Notes: a model not told the origin generated them from the letters alone. Counted from the stretch's first letter, positions 1-11,028 are shown. The stretch: 45,774 nucleotides of DNA from Byssothecium circinans (GCA_010015675.1 ML976999.1:191537-237310); one strand, 5' to 3'. Numbers and translations are program-made.

Positions 1-79
1 TAAGCCGGCGTATGGGGTTCCGGCGCACCCCTAGTTCTGGCGCACCCCACCAAAACCTCTTCGTCACCAAAAAAGACGC
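1..79 (+). repeat. Left terminal inverted repeat of the pogo-like element
   Basis: Exact reverse complement of 1718-1796 over all 79 bases, beginning TAAGCCGGCGTATGGGG. It keeps several CpA sites unchanged although the transposase between the repeats has many apparent CpA-to-TpA changes. Confidence 0.97.
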
Positions 80-215
80 CATATTTCTCAACGCTCTATT
101 AAATTTGCCACTGTGTACACATACTATCAAAGGATGTAGTTTCTGCTGCCCTATTAATAGCTGGGACAGCTCTCTGAGCAGGACGCGTAGAGGTTTGAGC
201 CTCTGTAGTAGCTGC

Positions 216-1691
216 TTAATCAATTGCACGAACAATACTCTCCACATCTACAAATCGCTGATTTTGATCAACAACGATTCGCTTTCGCTTCCTCTGAGAG
301 CTAGAAGCCTGTAGTTGATACTGTAGTCGAGCAATCTCTGCTTCCTGCTTTACTGCGCGGCTATTTGCTATTGCAATAGCCTTGCCTGCTTTCTGCAGCA
401 CGTGACGGGTACTCCGAGATAGAGATTCTGAATCCTCAATAGATTTCTAAGCCGCATATAGATCCTGAGCTCTCTGAGGGGTACGGTAGAGCGTACTCAT
501 TGCAGTGAGATCCTGATACAGCTGCGGAGGCGTTGCTGGCCTGCCTAGAACCTGTAAGGATTAAATAACCTAATTAGGATTAAATGGTACTAAGCCAGCA
601 GCTCGCTAACCAGCACGAATTACCCTCTCTGAGAAGGCTTCCTCTCTAGCTGCATGGTAGTAGCTAATAAAACGCTCCTTCTTAATAGGTGCTACGTCGT
701 CAAGGCTGGCGAGGTCCTGGATCTGATTTCTGTACTTTGTCTTTGTAACTAAGAATACCGTCAGATCTAGTGGCTATAGGAGGTGTGTTGAATGAGGTGG
801 TAGAAATAGAAACTTAATTCTAGCTTGTTTGCATGCCCATAGGAAGTTAATATGGACATGACTACTATGGCCGTCAAGAAGGAGCAACCGATGCCCGTTG
901 TTAGTAGGAGCTAATTCTGGTATAAATATCCTTTGTAACCACTCAAGGCCGATAGCTTGCGACGTCCATCCATTCTCTAAGGTTATATAGAGCTAATCAG
1001 GTACTGATTTAGGTGAGAACCAGGTAGTCTATAGGCTCTTGCCCTTAAATACTGTCGCGCAGCGTAGCTTCCGCCCTATAGCTGATATACACTTAATTAT
1101 TAAGGCCCACTCGCGATTCTCTGGAGAAGTGATATAAGCCTTCTTCTTCTAGCTATTGGCAAGGACCTTAGAGTTGCCACATACCCCTAGGGCAATACCT
1201 GTCTCATCCATATTCTACACGTCCTCTACTAGTATTCCTAGACGCGTTTGAACGCGCTCAAAGAGCTCAAGGAACGCCCGTATTTGTTCTAGAGTAGCAG
1301 CTGTAGCGCGTGGAGCTTTAAGCTTCCTGCCAATAACTAATGTAACGCGTGGGTTGCGCTTAATGAAGGATACTATCTAGCGCTTGCCTAGAGGCCGGCG
1401 GTCTCCATTCATCTCTAGTATTTGGGAAGCCATTTCTCAAGCGCGCGCGTACGAGGGAGGGTAGCCATTTGTATCCTACTCAAGAATCTAGTCTACTAGG
1501 AAGTTCTCTTGCTCTAGCGTCAATCATTGTTAATATGCGTGGCTGGCGTGCGCGCTCGTCGCGCCGCTAATTCAACGGCGTAGGGTTGATGGAGGAAGGC
1601 CGTACGCCTTAGCAGCAGCCCGTTGGCTTGTATAAATACCAGCATTAAAATCACTAATAGCAGATTGTAAACTAAGCTCGCGGGCATCCAT
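216..1691 (-). pseudogene. Pogo/Fot1-family transposase, RIP-like nonsense decay
   Basis: Reading the minus strand from an ATG at 1691, the first 39 codons are open and encode an HTH_psq-type N-terminus (MDARELSLQSAISDFNAGIY, then QRAAAKAYGLPPSTLRR). The DDE-type core follows in pieces: NMDETGIAL near 1190-1214, LLLLDGHSSHV near 855-890, and FLFLPPHSTHLL followed by PLDLTVF near 765-810. The last 61 codons (401-216) are open and lysine/arginine-rich with an RFVDVESI ending, typical of fungal pogo transposases. At least ten stop codons interrupt it. Several sit where Trp or Gln is expected (for example TAG just before NMDETG and before PLDL), which fits C:G-to-T:A change at CpA sites. Length of about 490 codons matches the family. 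Non-functional. Confidence 0.9.
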
Positions 1692-1717
1692 ATTGAATAA
1701 GAGGGTTGATAAAAAGC

Positions 1718-1796
1718 GCGTCTTTTTTGGTGACGAAGAGGTTTTGGTGGGGTGCGCCAGAACTAGGGGTGCGCCGGAACCCCATACGCCGGCTTA
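1718..1796 (-). repeat. Right terminal inverted repeat of the pogo-like element
   Basis: Exact reverse complement of 1-79. It ends ..GCCGGCTTA, so the outermost bases are TA on both sides, as expected for insertion at a TA target. Confidence 0.97.
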
Positions 1797-2027
1797 GGTT
1801 ATATCTTGCCAGATCGAACGTCAGCATGTCACGTGTGCATTACCTGAGAAGGCTGCATTAACTTATGTTAGGGGTGGCTATTTATGGGTAAGTCGCCGGA
1901 GGCTCGTAAATATATCGGAAGTGTAAATATACCGTAAATTGTATGTAATGTAAGGTCCTTAGAGCGCTTAGTAATGTTTGAGCGCGCACCTCTCTGAGAG
2001 CAGCCATTCGACCGTAAAAGCCTCCCT
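1797..2027. other. Short gap between pogo element and hAT relic
   Basis: No gene seen. It contains AT-rich stretches and short inverted words such as CTCTCTGAGAG near 1990; it may hold the terminal part of the hAT element, which I could not delimit. Confidence 0.4.
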
Positions 2028-2690
2028 CTACGGAGGATTGATTTGTTCGAGGTCTCCAGGCTCGTCGTCGCTATCCTCAGGATTAAATTGAGGCTGTAAA
2101 AAGCCTACATCTGCCTCATCGTCACGCACCTCTATAGTGTTGAAGTAATCAGAATCTCCCTGTACAATAGAGTCGCGAATCCGTGGGTTTGTAAAAACAT
2201 ACACAAGCCTTTCAACTCGCGCGTTTACAAGCCGGTTACGGCTCTTGGAGTGGAGAAGGCCATGTGTACTCCAACTGCGTTCAGCTGGCCCGGTCGTCGG
2301 GTTGATGCTGAGTTACGTAGATGGCCAGGTCTTTAAGAGAGTTGCTAAAATCCCGATCTCTCCACCAAACAGCCGAATCCTTAAAACCCTTGTAGCTGTT
2401 CTAAATGACCTGGCCAGAGGCCTCAGGTACTCCATTCCAGATGGTTCGCGGTTCTGTATATGCAAGAGAAGCCTCGTCGAGCTCGGTGAAGCGATTTTTC
2501 AAGAATCTTTGAATCTCTATCTACAGATCCTTCGCGATGTCAACCTTACGCTCTTCCCTAGCGGATGGGGTCACAAATATACGCAATTGTACTCTTATCG
2601 CGTGATTGTGATTTTGCCAACGAGTTTCATGGATCGGATCCGCCATGTACGCCTCCACTGCCTATAAAGCAGACCCCACTCCACATGGTG
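2028..2690 (-). pseudogene. hAT-family transposase, C-terminal relic
   Basis: The minus strand carries the hAT C-terminal dimerisation region: NPTTGPAERSWSTHG, then LLHSKSRNRL and ERLVYVFTNPRIRD, ending in an acidic tail with stop TAG at 2028-2030. Upstream, in another frame, lie LKDLAIYV and WWRDRDFSN, the segment that normally precedes this block. The relic therefore contains a frameshift near 2310, plus at least two in-frame stops further upstream (near 2410 and 2520). I see no N-terminal BED zinc finger or DDE core in the window and did not find terminal repeats, so only the 3' part survives here. The family identification rests on the AERSWST..HSKSRNRL block. Confidence 0.75.
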
Positions 2691-2772
2691 AAAAATAAAA
2701 AAGTCAAGTACGAACGCTGCATCGACCATTCCCTCTTCTCGAAATAATTTTCCAATTACTCTACCCAACTAC

Positions 2773-3846
2773 TTACTGCCCCACAACGCCCTGCCGCCTC
2801 ACTTCCTGCACACTCTGCACATTCGACCGATGCACATCCTCATACTCCCCGAAATAAATCAAATTCCCCTCCGCCACATCTTTTGCCACGACTTCCCTCA
2901 ACGTCTTATTCCACGCAGCAGGTTGCGCGACAGGCTCATTAACCGCCTGGATATACCTCAATGTTGCATCGATAAACGTCCTCTCGTAACCTCCGGCTGC
3001 GATCCTATCGGGACTCCCATGCGCGGGGAGGATCTTCTTAATCGGCAGCGTCGCCATGCGATTCAGTTCCTTCTGATGCGTATCGAGGCTGGATGCGTCG
3101 GCGATGAAGGTCGCGGTATCTTCTAAAGTGTCGCCCGCGAAGAGGACGCCGTCTTGCGGGAGGAAGAGGATGGTGCCGTCGGGAGTGTGCACGTTGAAGT
3201 TGTGGAGTTCGACGGTGCGGTTGCCTACCTGGACGGTCAAGTTTTTGTCGTAGGTTTGCGTGGGCAGGACGGCGGTTATGGGCGGGAAGTCGCGGGCCAG
3301 TGCTTCGGTGTTGCGGATTAAGGTCGTGTTTGTTTTGGTTTGGCCGATCAGGGTGGAAGTGACGGTTGCGTTGCTGCGTTGGAGTTCGGTCGCGCCGGCG
3401 ATGTGGTCGTTGTGGAAGTGGCTGTAGACGGTCGTGACTTTGGTTACTCCGAGGCTTTTTACGTGGTCGAGCATGAATTTTGCGTGCTCGGGGGTGATGG
3501 CTGCGTCGAAGAGTAGGGCTTCGGTTCCGCTGACGATGGAGTAGGTCGCTACGCCTAAGGTGAATGCCCCATCGTCAAGCCAGTTCGGGTCCTCGGAGGC
3601 AAAGCGTTCACCGGTTCGTCCATCGTAATAAGCAAAGATTCCCGGCTGGGGTTCGAGGGTCCGGATGGTTGCTGTCGCGTTACCAGCAGCGCGTATCGTA
3701 CGCTTCATGTTGGGAACGTAGCGTGAGGAGAGATGGAGACTGGGTCCTTGAATCAGGAAGCGTTGTTTGACGCGGTGCATGCCACACGCTGTGGTCGTAG
3801 TGATGAGGAAGAGCAGGACCAGCCATGCTGAAGAGTGCTGAAACAT
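2773..3846 (-). CDS. Secreted metallo-beta-lactamase-fold hydrolase
   Basis: Intronless 357-residue protein. Residues 1-20 are a hydrophobic signal peptide ending near TTTTACG. The metallo-beta-lactamase metal site is complete: HFHNDH at 143-148 (His143, His145, Asp147, His148), His220 in NVHTPDG, Asp239 in FAGDT and His276 in LPAHGSPD. These residues bind one or two zinc ions in a family that hydrolyses lactones, beta-lactams, thioesters or similar bonds; the actual substrate cannot be read from sequence. Several N-x-S/T sites agree with secretion. It sits directly beside transposon relics and is divergent from Spo7, with which it shares an intergenic region of about 860 bp. Lactonase, quorum-quenching or detoxification roles are possible but unproven. 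The ATG at 3846 gives a good signal peptide, so I keep it. Confidence 0.9.
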   Translation of the reverse strand: MFQHSSAWLVLLFLITTTTACGMHRVKQRFLIQGPSLHLSSRYVPNMKRTIRAAGNATATIRTLEPQPGIFAYYDGRTGERFASEDPNWLDDGAFTLGVATYSIVSGTEALLFDAAITPEHAKFMLDHVKSLGVTKVTTVYSHFHNDHIAGATELQRSNATVTSTLIGQTKTNTTLIRNTEALARDFPPITAVLPTQTYDKNLTVQVGNRTVELHNFNVHTPDGTILFLPQDGVLFAGDTLEDTATFIADASSLDTHQKELNRMATLPIKKILPAHGSPDRIAAGGYERTFIDATLRYIQAVNEPVAQPAAWNKTLREVVAKDVAEGNLIYFGEYEDVHRSNVQSVQEVRRQGVVGQ

Positions 3847-4704
3847 GACTGTATGCGGCTGTACACTAACTATTAGATGTAAGCATTTGACGTAACCTGC
3901 ACGTACGCGAGACTATGAAGAGGAATGGACAGCGTCTTATGTAGGTTAGATATGGCATTGCTAGATACATGTACGTATGTCCACCAGATGCAGTGTTGAG
4001 AAGTGCCAGGCAGAAACGCTGTGTGAAGGTGCTGTGGTTTCAGGATTTGTCGGGTTTGGACGGGTACGTTTCTGGCCAGGCAAACAACGGTGATCCCGTC
4101 GAGGGTGGTGTTTGAGCCAAGAGGACTTGATGCTATACGAAGCTTTGCCGAGAGATGGCATCGAAGAAGCAGTCCTCCCGGATTTGTGAAAGAATGATGG
4201 TTTGGGGAGGGGGAGTGAGATACTATCCTTCTCCTCTGGGTCCTCTCGACGAAATACCAGCCGCTGTATCTACCGGCCGGGAAGAGGAGCTACAGATATA
4301 TGTGCTGTCAGGTGGATATGATGGTCCGATATATGAAGAGACGGTGAAGATGAACTCCTGCCCACTCGGTCGTAGTGGTGTGGGGTGAGGTTTGTTGTCA
4401 GGTGCCCCTGTCTTTCACACCGTAGCTTAAGCGAGAATCGACATCATCAACCGACCCGCCGCCTTCGCCGTGTGTCGACACATTAATTAATTAATTGCAC
4501 ACCCGTGTTTCTCTCGCGCACACAGGAGCATCTCCTCTCGTATGCCTAGCTTTCCGCGCTGAAGACGCCGGTAGAGCTCTCAACCATCGACAAGTCGGGC
4601 CCAGGCCTCGCGTGCCGCAATCGGCTTCACATGCCACCCTCACCACCACCACCGCCACCACCGCACCGGTAGGCCCGAAGGACTTGCCCTCCTACACTCG
4701 CTCA
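3847..4704. promoter_or_regulatory. Divergent intergenic region, hydrolase (-) and Spo7 (+)
   Basis: No convincing gene. It must hold both 5' regions. A short (ATTA)n tract lies at about 4482-4495. The reading frame of Spo7 stays open upstream to 4495, but there is no ATG in that extension, so it is treated as 5' UTR. Confidence 0.5.
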
Positions 4705-6219
4705 ATGTCAATGACGCCCCCGTCGCTCGATCAGATCGTCAAAGGCTCGCCGCCGCCGAATGCCTCGCTCAACCATGTCGCCGCCTCCGCCTTTGCGAAC
4801 CCGCCGCCGCACGATGCGAACGACCACCTCACCTCGCTCAAGTCGCCGCATCCGCCCTCGGACCCGACCGCGCTGCTCCCGAGCTCCCCGCCGCAGATCT
4901 ATCTGAATCTCTTGATACTGGAAGCAAGTTTGAGGAGCCAATATCTTACTCTACGCGCACGGAGGCGGCAGAACACGTTCGTTTTGACACTGCTCGCCAT
5001 GTGGATTCTGTTCTTCTTCTACGTATTGTGGCTACGACCGCGCGAAGACGGCAAGGGCATAGGGGGCTCGAAGTACTGGCTCGTAGATATGACGCAAAAG
5101 GTATGCTTCATCACCGGCGTGGTCACCGCGCTGCTCTTCTGGGCAACAGGGCAGTGGGAGCGCGGGGTGCGGTGGCCGCGACGCTGGATCGGCGTTGCGA
5201 ATCGCGGACTGCGCGGCATGAACGCCAAAATCGTCGTCATCAGAGGACCATGGTGGCGTGAGCTGACGGGCTGGCTGGCTTTTATACTTCCATTCCGCGG
5301 TGGGCTGTGGGGAGGGGAAACAGGCGGGAGCAGCTATCACTTCATCAATCTGAGCCAGGAGAAGAAGAATGATCTCGGGGATGGGAGGCCGCGGCATAGA
5401 ATCACGGAAGATGGGAAAGAGTATGCGGAAGAGGATATCGCATCTGGGGGCGATCTGATCAAGCTGCTGCTTCTGCCCAAGCCGTTCACGCCGGATTTTC
5501 GGGAAGGGTGGGAGATCTATCGCACCGAATACTGGGAGAGGGAGAATGAGCGCAGATCTGAGTTGCGGAAACGCGTACGCGCAAGACGCAGAGAGATTGC
5601 GCGGGAAGAGGGCGGCTGGCTTTGGTGGACTGGCTGGCGGGGATGGAAGCGCGCGAGGGGCATTGGCGGCAAGTCTGCGGATGTTGAGAAGAGCGGACAT
5701 CACCACCACCGCCATCCGTCACACACAGGTTCGCTCAAGGATAGGAAGAGGAGACCGAGCAACTTGCGCGGAAGAGAGGGCTCCACCCATTCCCGAAGCT
5801 CTTCGAGGAGTCTAACGCCGACACGCGACATCGATGACCGCCTTAGGCCAATTGAAGGCAGAGAGAGGCGGTGGAGCAGCAGCACCACAAGCAGTACAGC
5901 AACGCGCTCAGATACCCGCCGCAAGAAGACTTCGCCCACTCTCCAATCCGGTACAGCGCAAATGGCGCGACAGCCCTCCTCGCGAATCCCCTCAGGATCT
6001 CGACCCACTACACCCAACGAAACCAACCCGTGGCAGAGTAAACGGGCCAGCACCCTGAGCAATGCAGAAAGCTACTCCGAGTACGACGGCGAGACGAGTG
6101 GATATGACGGCGCAAGCTCGAGAAATGCAAGTGGAAGTATGGGCCCTCCACCGCGACCATCAGCAAAACGGCGCCAAAGCAACGAGAGGGATGGGTTTCC
6201 GAATGCGCCGAGTGCGTGA
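4705..6219 (+). CDS. spo7: Spo7-like regulatory subunit of the Nem1-Spo7 lipin phosphatase
   Basis: Intronless protein of 504 residues from the first in-frame ATG (4705; a second ATG follows at 4711). After a Pro-rich N-terminus comes a Spo7-type core: IYLNLLILEASLRSQYL, an arginine-rich stretch, then two membrane helices at about residues 92-110 (FVLTLLAMWILFFFYVLWL) and 132-151 (VCFITGVVTALLFWATGQW). In yeast Spo7 sits in the ER/nuclear membrane and, with Nem1, dephosphorylates the lipin Pah1/Smp2 to control phospholipid synthesis and nuclear shape. The C-terminal 200 residues are basic, Ser-rich and low-complexity, with a short His run; this tail makes the protein about twice the size of yeast Spo7. 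Identification rests on the two-helix core and its preceding motif. Confidence 0.85.
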   Translation: MSMTPPSLDQIVKGSPPPNASLNHVAASAFANPPPHDANDHLTSLKSPHPPSDPTALLPSSPPQIYLNLLILEASLRSQYLTLRARRRQNTFVLTLLAMWILFFFYVLWLRPREDGKGIGGSKYWLVDMTQKVCFITGVVTALLFWATGQWERGVRWPRRWIGVANRGLRGMNAKIVVIRGPWWRELTGWLAFILPFRGGLWGGETGGSSYHFINLSQEKKNDLGDGRPRHRITEDGKEYAEEDIASGGDLIKLLLLPKPFTPDFREGWEIYRTEYWERENERRSELRKRVRARRREIAREEGGWLWWTGWRGWKRARGIGGKSADVEKSGHHHHRHPSHTGSLKDRKRRPSNLRGREGSTHSRSSSRSLTPTRDIDDRLRPIEGRERRWSSSTTSSTATRSDTRRKKTSPTLQSGTAQMARQPSSRIPSGSRPTTPNETNPWQSKRASTLSNAESYSEYDGETSGYDGASSRNASGSMGPPPRPSAKRRQSNERDGFPNAPSA

Positions 6220-6937
6220 ACGTTCCTTTGTGCGGGTATTGTTCAATTCATATCTTTCTTGTTTTTTTATCTGTAGCTTTATGGCGTTGTCTGCGTCGCA
6301 TTCTTGCCCTGGTTGCATCGCGTTGGAGCTGGAAATGAATTGCATTTGTCCTTTCACCCTCCGCAATTTTTAACATCTTTCGTCGCCTATGCATATGATT
6401 CCCTGCTAATGGAGTACATATGCACCTGGCATTATATATGCATGTGATCGACAATCACATCTCACATGCACCTCCGCACGGTGTTACCCGAGCAGTTAAC
6501 CATCAAAACGCTCCCATCATCTCATCCCGCCTCATATCGTACAACACATCGCCACCTCAAAATCATCCACCAAACTTATCATCGCTACCTCACTCTCGCA
6601 ACCAACCATTATTCCCACCGCACATCAGGCTCCTTGCAGCAGGTGGCTCCGATAAGCCAAGCTTCGCTAAGCTTCATCAGGAATCTGCATATGCAGGTCC
6701 CCCAGTTTCCCAGTCCTGGGATCGGTTGGTTGACGTAGTGATGGATAAATGGACAGGCATTTTTATTGGGATGACGGGTACAAAAGAGAGGAAGGCCCTC
6801 GTTGTGCCGATTCGAACTCGCGAACCTTTGGTGCTTGAAAGGTTGCGACAGTTCGTGATTTGGTAGTTTAATTGAGCGGGCGGTATTTTGGCACGTCAAG
6901 AATCACGCTTCGCAGTCGTCGAATAGAAGTCGACAAG
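6220..6937. other. Intergenic, Spo7 to M6 protease
   Basis: Carries the 3' end of Spo7 and the promoter of the next gene. One open frame of 148 codons (6420-6866) is His/Pro-rich low-complexity with no recognisable domain, and I do not call it a gene. A B-box-like word on the minus strand near 6814 does not fold into a tRNA. Confidence 0.5.
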
Positions 6938-9128
6938 ATGGTGCACAAAATTATCTCGAAGACCACTCTGCTGGCTCTCGCTTCTGTCATCTTCAACCCA
7001 GCCTCTGCAATCCCAACATCTGGTGGTCCTCGAGTGCGACCACGCGCATCAACAGACCCCTTCGCCATTCTCGACGAGCAGAAATGGACCAACCCGGATG
7101 ATATGACATGGGCAGATTTCAAAGCGCCACCGGGCACGACATGGAGCGATCCCTCGCGGCAAGGGAAATCACGAAACTTCAACATCGTCATGGTCACCGT
7201 GGACTACCCCGACAGCCCCTTCGTCGTCACTCTTCCCGCGCAATCCGACATTTTCGGCAACCCGCAGCCCCTCGCCTCAGGCCTGAACCGCGAAGACGTG
7301 CCGAAATTTTACTACGACCTTTTGAATACGCCAAACGAATTGAACCAGGGCCATACGTTACACGAGTATTGGATGGGTGACTCGTTTGGAAAGTATGGAG
7401 TCAATTTGACCGTCTTCGGGCCGTACAGGATGCCGAGTAAGAGCTATCAATACGGTGTTGATGATGAGAGGGGTGGTTTCAATGAAGATGCGTGTCCTAC
7501 CAGCGGCGGACCATGCTCCGTCGACCTCCGCACTGATGCCTTGGGTGCCTGGCGTAGAGACGTGGGGAACCAGACAGCGGATGCCTATGAACTAGCTTTC
7601 ATCCTTTCTGCGGGTCAGGATGAGAGTTCGACGTGGCAGGAGTTTGGGGAGATGAAGTTTGATAGCCCGGAGGATGTGCCTGCTGAGTTCGGTCCGCCGG
7701 CCAATTCGTCTTTACCAAATTGGGCGCATACGCGGTATATTAATTGGACGAGCTGGGCGGCTGCTTCGACGATTTGGCCGAATGCTGGGGGTGGGAGTTC
7801 GACTCAGGGTGAATCGGTATGTATTTCCTGCATGCTACATGCTCAACTTCCCTCACATGGCTTGGAAACTTCTCGCTCGTTCATATGAACGAAGTGCATC
7901 ATTACCCCCTGCATGAGCTGTACTAACTCCTCACCAGTCCGGCATGGCAACCTTCGCCCACGAACTCTCCCACCTCCTCGGCATCGGCGACAACTACAAC
8001 AACCCCTACAGCAACCCCCCACGCCGCGCCTACACAGGCCCCTTCTCCATGCTCGACCGTGGCTCCTTCAACGGGCCCGGCGGCCCGCACACGCGCTGGC
8101 AAATCCCGCCCGTACAAGGCGCGTCCATGGGCTCCCTCCACACGATGCGCGACAAGCACCAAATCGGCCTCATAGACACCACCCCCATCCTCCAAATCTC
8201 GCGCAGCGCCCTCGCGTCCTCGGGCCCCGTGATCGCGCAAATCAGCGCTCGAAGCGTAGACCCGAGCACGACTTCCACAGGCCTCATGGGCTTCAACATT
8301 ACCCTGGACGCCGGCGGCGACCGCTCCCCCTACTGCAACATCTCCCTCGACGCGCTGTGCGACGCGGGCAAGTACGACAACTACAACGTCGAAGTCGTCG
8401 ACCGCATGGGCGCCGATTCCTTCTGTCCCGATTCCGGCGTCATGATCAGTAAAACGACGAATAGCGACCGCCGGCAGCCGTTCCAGTGGGTCATCGACGC
8501 GAATCCGCAGGATGCGCACGTGGTGGATTTCGTGTTCCCGAATGGGACGGAGCGGTACTGGAGTGTGGGGGATTATCGACAGTTAGTCGATGCGCTGTTC
8601 CATGCGGGGACGAGATCGGGGAGCGAGTTTGAATACGTGGATGTGGCGAATGGGTTGAGGTTTTTTGTGCTGGATGTAGAGAGGAGCGCGGTGGGGGTTC
8701 TCAGTTATACGGTTGGGGTGGCGAGTACGGTCGTGAACGGTACGGCGAGTACGTACGGCGTTGAGGTTGGTACTGGGACTGTGGGGGCTGCTCCTGCGCC
8801 GGGGAACGACACGGGTTTCGCGGCGTTTTGTACGTTTGAGCTGAGCAACACGGGGGTGGGGGGTAATGCGTCGTCTGCGCATCCGCAGGATCTGGGGGCT
8901 TTCTTGGGGTCGGATATTTATCGCGTGAGTGCTGAGGTTGAGGGCGAGGGCTGGAAGGTCGAGGTGCCGAATGCGTTGGCGTATGCGAAGTTTGGGGAGA
9001 GTACGGAGGTTAGGGTCGCTGTTGGGAAGGCGGAGGGGGGCAGTCGGGAGGCGGTTGTGAGGGTGAGTGTTAGGAGCGAGAGTAATGCGGGGGTAAGGGC
9101 GGGGGCGGAGTGTAGGGTTAGTGGGTAG
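6938..9128 (+). CDS. Secreted M6-family (immune-inhibitor-A-like) metalloprotease
   Basis: Two exons, 6938-7816 and 7938-9128. The 121-nt intron has a GTATGT donor, a perfect TACTAAC branch at 7921-7927 and a CAG acceptor, and joins in phase 0 to give 689 residues. The start is the ATG at 6938, which yields a signal peptide (MVHKIISKTTLLALASV.., cleavage near residue 24). The zinc site HELSHLLGIGD (His301, Glu302, His305, possible third ligand Asp311) begins just after the splice junction and has the HExxHxxGxxD pattern of M6 peptidases. The N-terminal part has the M6-like HTLHEYWMGDSFGKYG segment; the C-terminal 250 residues look like beta-rich accessory domains. Multiple N-glycosylation sequons support secretion. 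Likely an extracellular protease; substrate unknown. Confidence 0.88.
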
Positions 9129-11025
9129 GGCGGGATGGGGGTGGGAGTGTAGTGTAGTGTTGGGGCTGACGATGAATTGATAATGTGAAATTTTACACGT
9201 TTGTACGATGCCGGCAGTTTCAAAACTCCTAGGACTTATACTAGATCAAAGCCCTCGCCCTCCCCACTTCCTCCACGACATCGTTTCCCTCTCTCATTCC
9301 CTGCTCATCTCAAAAATTAACAATACCCCACACAGCGACAACAACAAACTACACCCAGACCGCCCCTACGATACCCTTACTAAACCCGCCCTCACACCCC
9401 AAAGGTCTCACCCAAACCACCCAACACTCCCTCCCATTCCGTCTCTTCGACTTGTACATACGACACTGCGGCCATTTTGCTTCGCGTTGTGGTTTGGGTT
9501 TGCTTCGCGCTGGAAGGTCTGTGGTTTGAGGTGCATGCCCTGGGTGTTTAGTTAGGTAGTGCGTCTTCCGCATAAACAGGCGGTAATGAGGATAATACTG
9601 CCAGTGGTGGTGCGGGAGTTAAGGAATTTGGATCTTGGGTTTTGTGTGTTGATGCCGATATTGATGCTAAGGTTTGCGTGGGGTCTGATAAAATTCCTCT
9701 CCATGTCCTAAACGACGATATAGTTGACGTTGAATCGGAAGGTACTGTACATGTACATCGGCGTTCTCTGGCTCTGTGGATGGACGGGATGCATGTGGGT
9801 ATGTCGGCGGCGCCGATGATGGCAGTGACGATTGCGATTAGGGTTGAGGGAGAAATAGAGAATAGTTCCTTTTTTAACCTATGGGATTTAGGGGGAGAGT
9901 GGATGGGTGTGACGTTTTGATTAGGTGTTAGGGAATTAGTGAAAGAGTTGTGAGTTGATAAGTAGGTATGCTGTATTTATCCTTGATAGGTTAGGCGGGA
10001 AGAGCGCGATTAAGCAAGGGCTTACAAGCTTGTAGCTTTTTTGCGCCTCTGCTTGTTAGGTCTGGGTTGGGGAAGGAGGGTTGGTTGAATTTCCATTAGC
10101 GTACTTGGACCTTAGGAATAAGAAGGTGGCATTCAGTATACACAATTCGCCGCACACCCAACTAACTTCACCTTGTATTTTTCTACATATAATAAAGTCC
10201 TTCTAGTCTCTTTTTATTCTACATGAAAGAGCAGGGTAAGCTTTAGGAGTCTTTGTTTTATTAAATTTATAAGTAGTGTGGTTAATGTGTTATCATAGGT
10301 GGTATTTAGTAAGAGAGTATTAGGTATGCAGGGAATTCTTTTAATCGCGTGATATATTAGCCGCTTATGAAGGATGATTATTAGAGAAACGCTGGAGACG
10401 AATTTGGAACCGATATCAAAGCATGTAAGGGTTGATCTTTTTGGTGAATCGGGTCCCGTGATTGTCAATTCACTCTGGTCTTCAATCATCTCAGTGCACA
10501 AGACAGGTGTCCGAACTGCGGGCAGCTTTGGCTATCGTCGGCGTATTTTAGCACTAACGCTACGTTCTTTTCCTACTCTGATTGACTTTAGATGGAGCCG
10601 ACAATATTACCCTAACGAATTACTCTCCTCTTCGGCTCTGCCTTTTCTTCCTGTTTTAATAGTTTTAGTTTATTAGGACGTTCTGCTCGTGGATAGTCTT
10701 ATTCAGACGTAATTGGAGGCTTATAAAGCCTAGCCTATCCTTCATCCAAATGTCTGAGCTCCCAAGATACACACCCAACAGCACAATGGAGCCATCGGTG
10801 AATCACGTGAGATGTCTTAGCCTAAGGGTGCGTGACCCGACAAAGCAAAACGAAGCGCGGAGGTAATTATACAATGCTATATATTGTGCTAAGTGAACTA
10901 TGACTTTGTCATAACACAATGGTTCAACATAATCTCTCGACCTATACAATGCATATTGTGTTGGTACAATGAAGAGTACCTAGAAAGTATATATAACGGT
11001 GCAATATAATATCTATAAAGCATAA

Positions 11026-11028
<3 letters not shown>
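9129..11028. other. Intergenic, no supported gene
   Basis: About 1.9 kb between the protease and the microsatellite. Short open frames (for example 9208-9555 plus, 10214-10501 minus) show no domain, no signal peptide and no splice pattern that extends them. Part of 10.0-10.4 kb is AT-rich and may be old repeat, but I cannot name it. Confidence 0.45.

Larger units (their letters stand above)
1..1796 (-). mobile_element. Degenerate pogo/Fot1-type (Tc1/mariner) DNA transposon, both ends present
   Basis: The element starts and ends with TA, the target dinucleotide of the Tc1/mariner superfamily, and has perfect 79-bp terminal inverted repeats at 1-79 and 1718-1796. Inside, on the minus strand, is a full-length but stop-riddled transposase (216-1691). 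Total length, about 1.8 kb, is normal for Fot1/pogo elements. Position 1 of the window is exactly the first base of the element, so the left flank and target duplication cannot be inspected. The element cannot make its own transposase; its intact ends could in principle still be recognised in trans (inference). Confidence 0.92.

Noticed and set aside
5032..5715. 227-codon minus-strand frame
   Set aside because: Antisense shadow of the GC-rich Spo7 gene; no domain, no start context.
6780..6862. tRNA-like B box (GAGTTCGAATC) on the minus strand near 6808-6824, with a Leu-CAA-like loop beside it
   Set aside because: The T stem does not pair, there is no A box or D arm, and no acceptor stem can be formed.
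6420..6866. 148-codon plus-strand frame upstream of the M6 protease
   Set aside because: His/Pro-rich low complexity, no domain, no signal peptide, overlaps the likely promoter.
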